A stretch of 64,000 bases of DNA from positions 18,833,463-18,897,462 of the forward strand of contig NC_058137.1 of the NCBI RefSeq assembly GCF_011075055.1, given 5' to 3'. The translations under genes and the position numbers were made by a program. Shown here piece after piece: positions 60,431 through 64,000 of the stretch; position 1 is the stretch's first letter, and every line of letters begins with the position of its first letter. Source of the stretch: Mangifera indica (Eukaryota; Streptophyta; Magnoliopsida; Sapindales; Anacardiaceae). The notes beneath the pieces were generated by a model. That model was given only the letters and a program-made list of their open reading frames with translations. It was not told the origin of the DNA and made no database searches.

Positions 60431-62010
60431 TCAAGGCTTGGTAGCTGCCAAGGTATTCCCAATGTCAATGACAAATCGGTATCTAACGTCAACCTTAGCA
60501 AGTCTCTCCATAGCTTTGTTCACATAATCCATTGGGATAACTTCAATATCAGCCGTTATGTTGTGTTTTGCTGCAAAATCAATCATCTCTTGTGTCTCTT
60601 TCATTCCTCCTATAACACTGCCGGCCACCGTCTTTCTTCCTGTTGTCACATCATCATTTATTAATTAACTCAAAAGTTGAGATCATAATCCATAATATAA
60701 TATTATGTTTTTCCCTTGAACTTACCCATAAGTAACGAAAAGACAGGCAACTCCAGTGGCTTTTCTGGGGCACCAACCATAATAAGCTTTCCATTGGATT
60801 TCAACAGACTGAGCAGTGGCATAATTGGATGAACTGCAGACACTGTATCAATTATACCATCCAAAGTTCCCGTAGCCGCCTGCAATTTTATTTTAAAAAA
60901 AAACATGTTCTTTCGTTACAATCAGAACACACATTTTTTACAGCAATTTTATTTAAGAACCTCTTGTAACCTGCATTTTTTCTGGGTCACGGCTAACCAA
61001 AAATGAATCAGCACCAAGATGTTCCAAAGCTTCTTTCATCTTGCTTGGAGAGGTACTAATCACTGTCACTTTAGCGCCAAAAGCCTTGGCAAATTTAACA
61101 GCCACGTGACCAAGCCCACCGAGGCCGACGACGCCAATGTGCTTCCCTGGTTCAGCTAATCCAAAATATTTCAAGGGGCTATAAACGGTGATCCCAGCAC
61201 AGAGAAGAGGAGCACCAGCATCAAGTGGCATACCATCAGGGAACACAACAATGTAGCGTTGATTGGCAACCATATGATCAGAATATCCTCCATATGTGAT
61301 TGTTCCATCAGTGTAGATGGAATTGTAAGTAAGTAGCATTTTTGAACAGTAGTTTTCAAGATTATTGACACAACTCTCGCAGGAGTGGCATGCACCCACC
61401 ATACATCCAACACCAACTTTGTCTCCTACTTTTACTTTCTTCACTTTGCTACCCACTTCTGTCACTACTCCAACAATTTCATGCCTGCAATCATGTTTTT
61501 GATTTTAGGAATCCAATTTTAACGTGTATGAATGGATTGAACTAGAGAATACATTAAAATGATCAAGATAAGACACCCACCAATAAAGTTTTAATCTTTT
61601 GACTAGAAATAAAGTGATTCTTTCCTGGTCCAAGCCCATACAATTTGTGGTTTTATGGAAAAATACAAGAAGAAGAAGAAGAAGAAGGAGGATGATATTT
61701 ACATACCCAGGAAGCAAAGGGTAGGTAGAGTTGCCCCATTCATTTTTGATACTGTGAAGATCAGAGTGGCATATCCCACAATATAACACCTTAAACATCA
61801 CATCTTCATCACCTGTTTCCCTGCATATATGTTAACCGTTATGATGTTATGATCTGACTGATGAACGCTAAACTGTTAGTGAAATTTTAATGTAATATTG
61901 AAAATGAAATACCGCCTGGAGAATTTGAAGGGGGAGAGACGACCAGAAGGGTCAGTGGCTGCCCACCCAAAAGCCTTAACAGGGTGTTGTTCCTCCGGTG
62001 ACTTGGCCAT
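60431..62010 (-). CDS. CAD: Cinnamyl alcohol dehydrogenase (CAD/ELI3 type), intact
   Basis: Five exons on the minus strand: 61913-62010, 61707-61820, 60971-61484, 60726-60879 and 60431-60639, giving 362 residues with GT-AG introns throughout. Zinc-dependent, NADPH-using reductase of cinnamyl and related aldehydes or benzyl-type alcohols, cytosolic. Catalytic zinc residues: Cys47 (YCGICHSD), His72-Glu73 (PGHE) and the Cys of [12 protein letters not shown]. Structural zinc cysteines 103, 106, 109 and 117 are all present. The Rossmann motif GLGGLGH and NADPH-type STS are intact. Exons 2-4 have the same lengths (114, 514, 154 bp) as the pseudogene at 44134-45595, so the two are paralogues from a local duplication. 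The lignin-specific versus defence/mannitol-dehydrogenase role cannot be settled by sequence alone; the motifs favour the ELI3 clade. Confidence 0.94.
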
Positions 62011-62101
62011 CTTGCTAGAGAGAAACAAATGTGGTAGTTTAGTGCTTGAAATGAGTAGTAATAGGAGAGAAGGCAGTGAAACATTGAGCTAGTCTTGAGT
62101 T

Positions 62102-62110
62102 CTATATATA
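62102..62110 (-). promoter_or_regulatory. Putative TATA box of the intact CAD gene
   Basis: TATATATAG on the minus strand about 95 bp upstream of the ATG. Confidence 0.55.
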
Positions 62111-62829
62111 CAGGACGGCGAACGAATAGGACTAATTGCAGAGTTGAGGAGAAGTGATGTATTGTATTACGGCAGCGTGACATATATGGTGACCGAACCA
62201 TTAGAGGTAAGATAATCGTTATTCAATGTGACTTTTCAACCCCCTTTTTTTTTTAATTGAGAAATGTATTAATTTAAGTACATTTTAAAGGAAAATTAAT
62301 TAAAATAAGTAAAAATCTGTCCGTTTATACGTTTTTAAGCTAACGTAAAAAAGTTTTGCCAATTTAAACAAACAATAATTTTTTTACCCATTTGACTCTT
62401 ATGTTGAAAAATCAAGTAAAATCCAAAGTGAATCACTTTGAAAGTTATTTTTACCGAAACGAAAAAGAGAAGGCTGAAATTAGAAATCTGAAAATATAGA
62501 GCAAAAATCGTTGGCGAATATCCTAAAAGCAGTAAAAGTAGTAAAATATATAGAAGCGACGATATATCAACAATAGCTTCACAAATTAGTTATCATTTGT
62601 ATTTATTTATTTGGTTTATATAATTTTTATCGATCGGTTGTAAATAATCTATTGTGGGTATGGTTTAATGTTGGGATGTTATTGATCGGTTGCAAACCGC
62701 GCTAACTGCGCAAAGTCGCGCAAAATATTGTTCATAGAATGGGATATCTGCGTTGTACATGTTTAAATTTAAACTTTATTGAATGAAACTCATAACATTT
62801 CATTTTAAATGTGTTTTTTCAGAAATTTC
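62111..62829. other. Upstream region of the intact CAD gene
   Basis: AT-rich promoter-proximal sequence. No gene or clear repeat recognised. It shows no obvious similarity to the corresponding upstream region of the CAD pseudogene. Confidence 0.4.
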
Positions 62830-63100
62830 CAATTAATGATAAAGTGGGAGAGAGACGATTTCATGATGAACATGATTTTAGAGTTACCATTAATATTCGT
62901 AATCACAAGGATACGATGAAATATATAAGAGCAAAATTAAGTTCAAAGCAGAAAATATTGTTTAGACAAACATGTTTCAGACATTTTTTGGATCTTGAAG
63001 TGCATGTATATCAAAATCATCCTTCAACAAATACAGTAAATCACTATAGGTGTTTGAATTTTGCAAATAAGTTTTTACAATATTGCAACTGTGATTAATG
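62830..63100 (+). pseudogene. Possible DUF1985-like transposon protein fragment
   Basis: The open frame includes SSKQKILFRQTCFRHFLDLE, resembling the F-x-x-TCFGHFLDL segment found in DUF1985 proteins carried by Ulp1-bearing Mutator-like elements. Only this short stretch is recognisable and the frame ends soon after. The opposite strand at 62977-63177 has an alternative open frame, so the assignment is weak. Confidence 0.4.
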
Positions 63101-63155
63101 CCTAAACGAGAACATATTGCTTCTACAAATCCATCAAAATTTATTTTTTTACTAA

Positions 63156-63919
63156 TTGCACCACTCCTTAAACACAATCTGAAACTATCACTTTAGTTCC
63201 TTCTTCATCTCTTACTAGATATTTTTTATATAATATGGATGGTTTCTATGAAGTAAAATATATAGACAGTGAATTCAGACTCTCTCACATTAATATTACT
63301 TTTTTATATCTCTATCACAATTATCTAAAACCCCTCACCTATCTGAGAAGGACCATAAACACAATTATTCACGCATCCTCCCTATTACTTTAAAATTATT
63401 TAATTATATATTTAATTAATAAATTTTTTTTATGCATAATATTTGTCCCATTTTTTTTACATCGTATTCGACAACTCAACCAACTCTCTCAAGCAAAGGT
63501 TCACGTTTGACAATGACGAGTGGAATACACATATTCAGTATCCTAAATTTTTGTTTGAGGGGCCTTTACAACTTCACAATTATTTGTCAATCAATAAGTG
63601 AAAACTTGAAATAAAACTATTGAACATTAAACAATGGAAATAATATAAAAAAATGTAATAACACAAGTAATTTTTACGTGGAAAAATCTCTCAATGTAAA
63701 GAGAGAAAAATACCACGGGATGTTATAATCCATTTAAATTTAACATAATAATATTGTTTATATCAATTATAATATGAGAAAAACATTTTACAAAAATTTA
63801 AAGTTCAATCACAGTTTTAACACAAGTGAAACATATAAAGGTTTACAAAAAAAAAAGATTAAAATTATCAAAATTTGTCAATCTTTAAGTTTTATAATTC
63901 CAAATCCAATAATCAAAAT
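63156..63919. repeat. ~765-bp direct repeat, copy 2
   Basis: Nearly identical to 46794-47560. Starts about 1.15 kb upstream of the intact CAD ATG. After 63919 the two copies diverge. Confidence 0.88.
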
Positions 63920-64000
63920 CAAAACTCAATAATCCAAATTAAAGATCCACACATCTAGTTGTTTATTGATCAGAAACTCAAGTTACAATAATAAACTTAG

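Noticed and set aside
46794..63919. The two 765-bp repeats as LTRs of one element
   Set aside because: No TG...CA ends, primer site or purine tract, and the sequence between them contains a gene and several unrelated transposons.

Overview
This is nuclear DNA from a flowering plant, most likely a eudicot. It is AT-rich, with intron-containing genes (a malectin-domain KIN-14 kinesin, a Dof transcription factor, two cinnamyl alcohol dehydrogenase genes) set among nested LTR retrotransposons, hAT and Mutator-like DNA elements, MITEs, a LINE fragment and a pararetrovirus-derived fragment. The species cannot be fixed from the sequence alone.

Layout: 1-5158 (+) is the 3' portion of a malectin-domain kinesin, 18 visible exons. 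5.2-7.9 kb is AT-rich with MITEs. 7855-18891 is an old Copia element on the minus strand. Two elements are nested in it: a younger Copia (10184-14661, target-site duplication ATGAG) and a Mutator-type MITE (16185-16898, 9-bp duplication). At 18.9-20.2 kb lies an hAT-like element carrying two exons of an aminopeptidase P gene. 22347-23369 (-) is an intact Dof gene of the DOF5.7/SCAP1 type. 24443-25381 is a Tourist-like MITE interrupted by a TRIM retroelement with three 157-bp LTRs in tandem. 25.4-35.6 kb is mostly AT-rich repeats with two hAT-type MITEs. 35608-42170 is a decayed Ac-like hAT transposon with a BED/hATC transposase, itself carrying a 957-bp Mutator-type MITE.

44134-45595 (-) is a CAD pseudogene with one internal stop codon, and 60431-62010 (-) is its intact paralogue. 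The roughly 15 kb between them holds a pararetrovirus movement-protein fragment, one copy of a ~765-bp direct repeat (the second copy lies upstream of the intact gene), a TTF/DUF4371 hAT transposase relic split by a solo LTR, a non-coding LTR-like region with a diverged tandem duplication, and a LINE ORF1 split by a full-length decayed Copia element.

The cellular genes show no shared pathway. The kinesin acts on microtubules, the Dof factor probably in guard-cell maturation, and the CADs in reduction of aromatic aldehydes and alcohols. The main interest is structural: exon capture, tandem-LTR TRIM architecture, layered nesting with readable target-site duplications, GC-AG introns, and one paralogue of a CAD pair lost by a single stop at a structural zinc cysteine. 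I found no clearly new molecular system.
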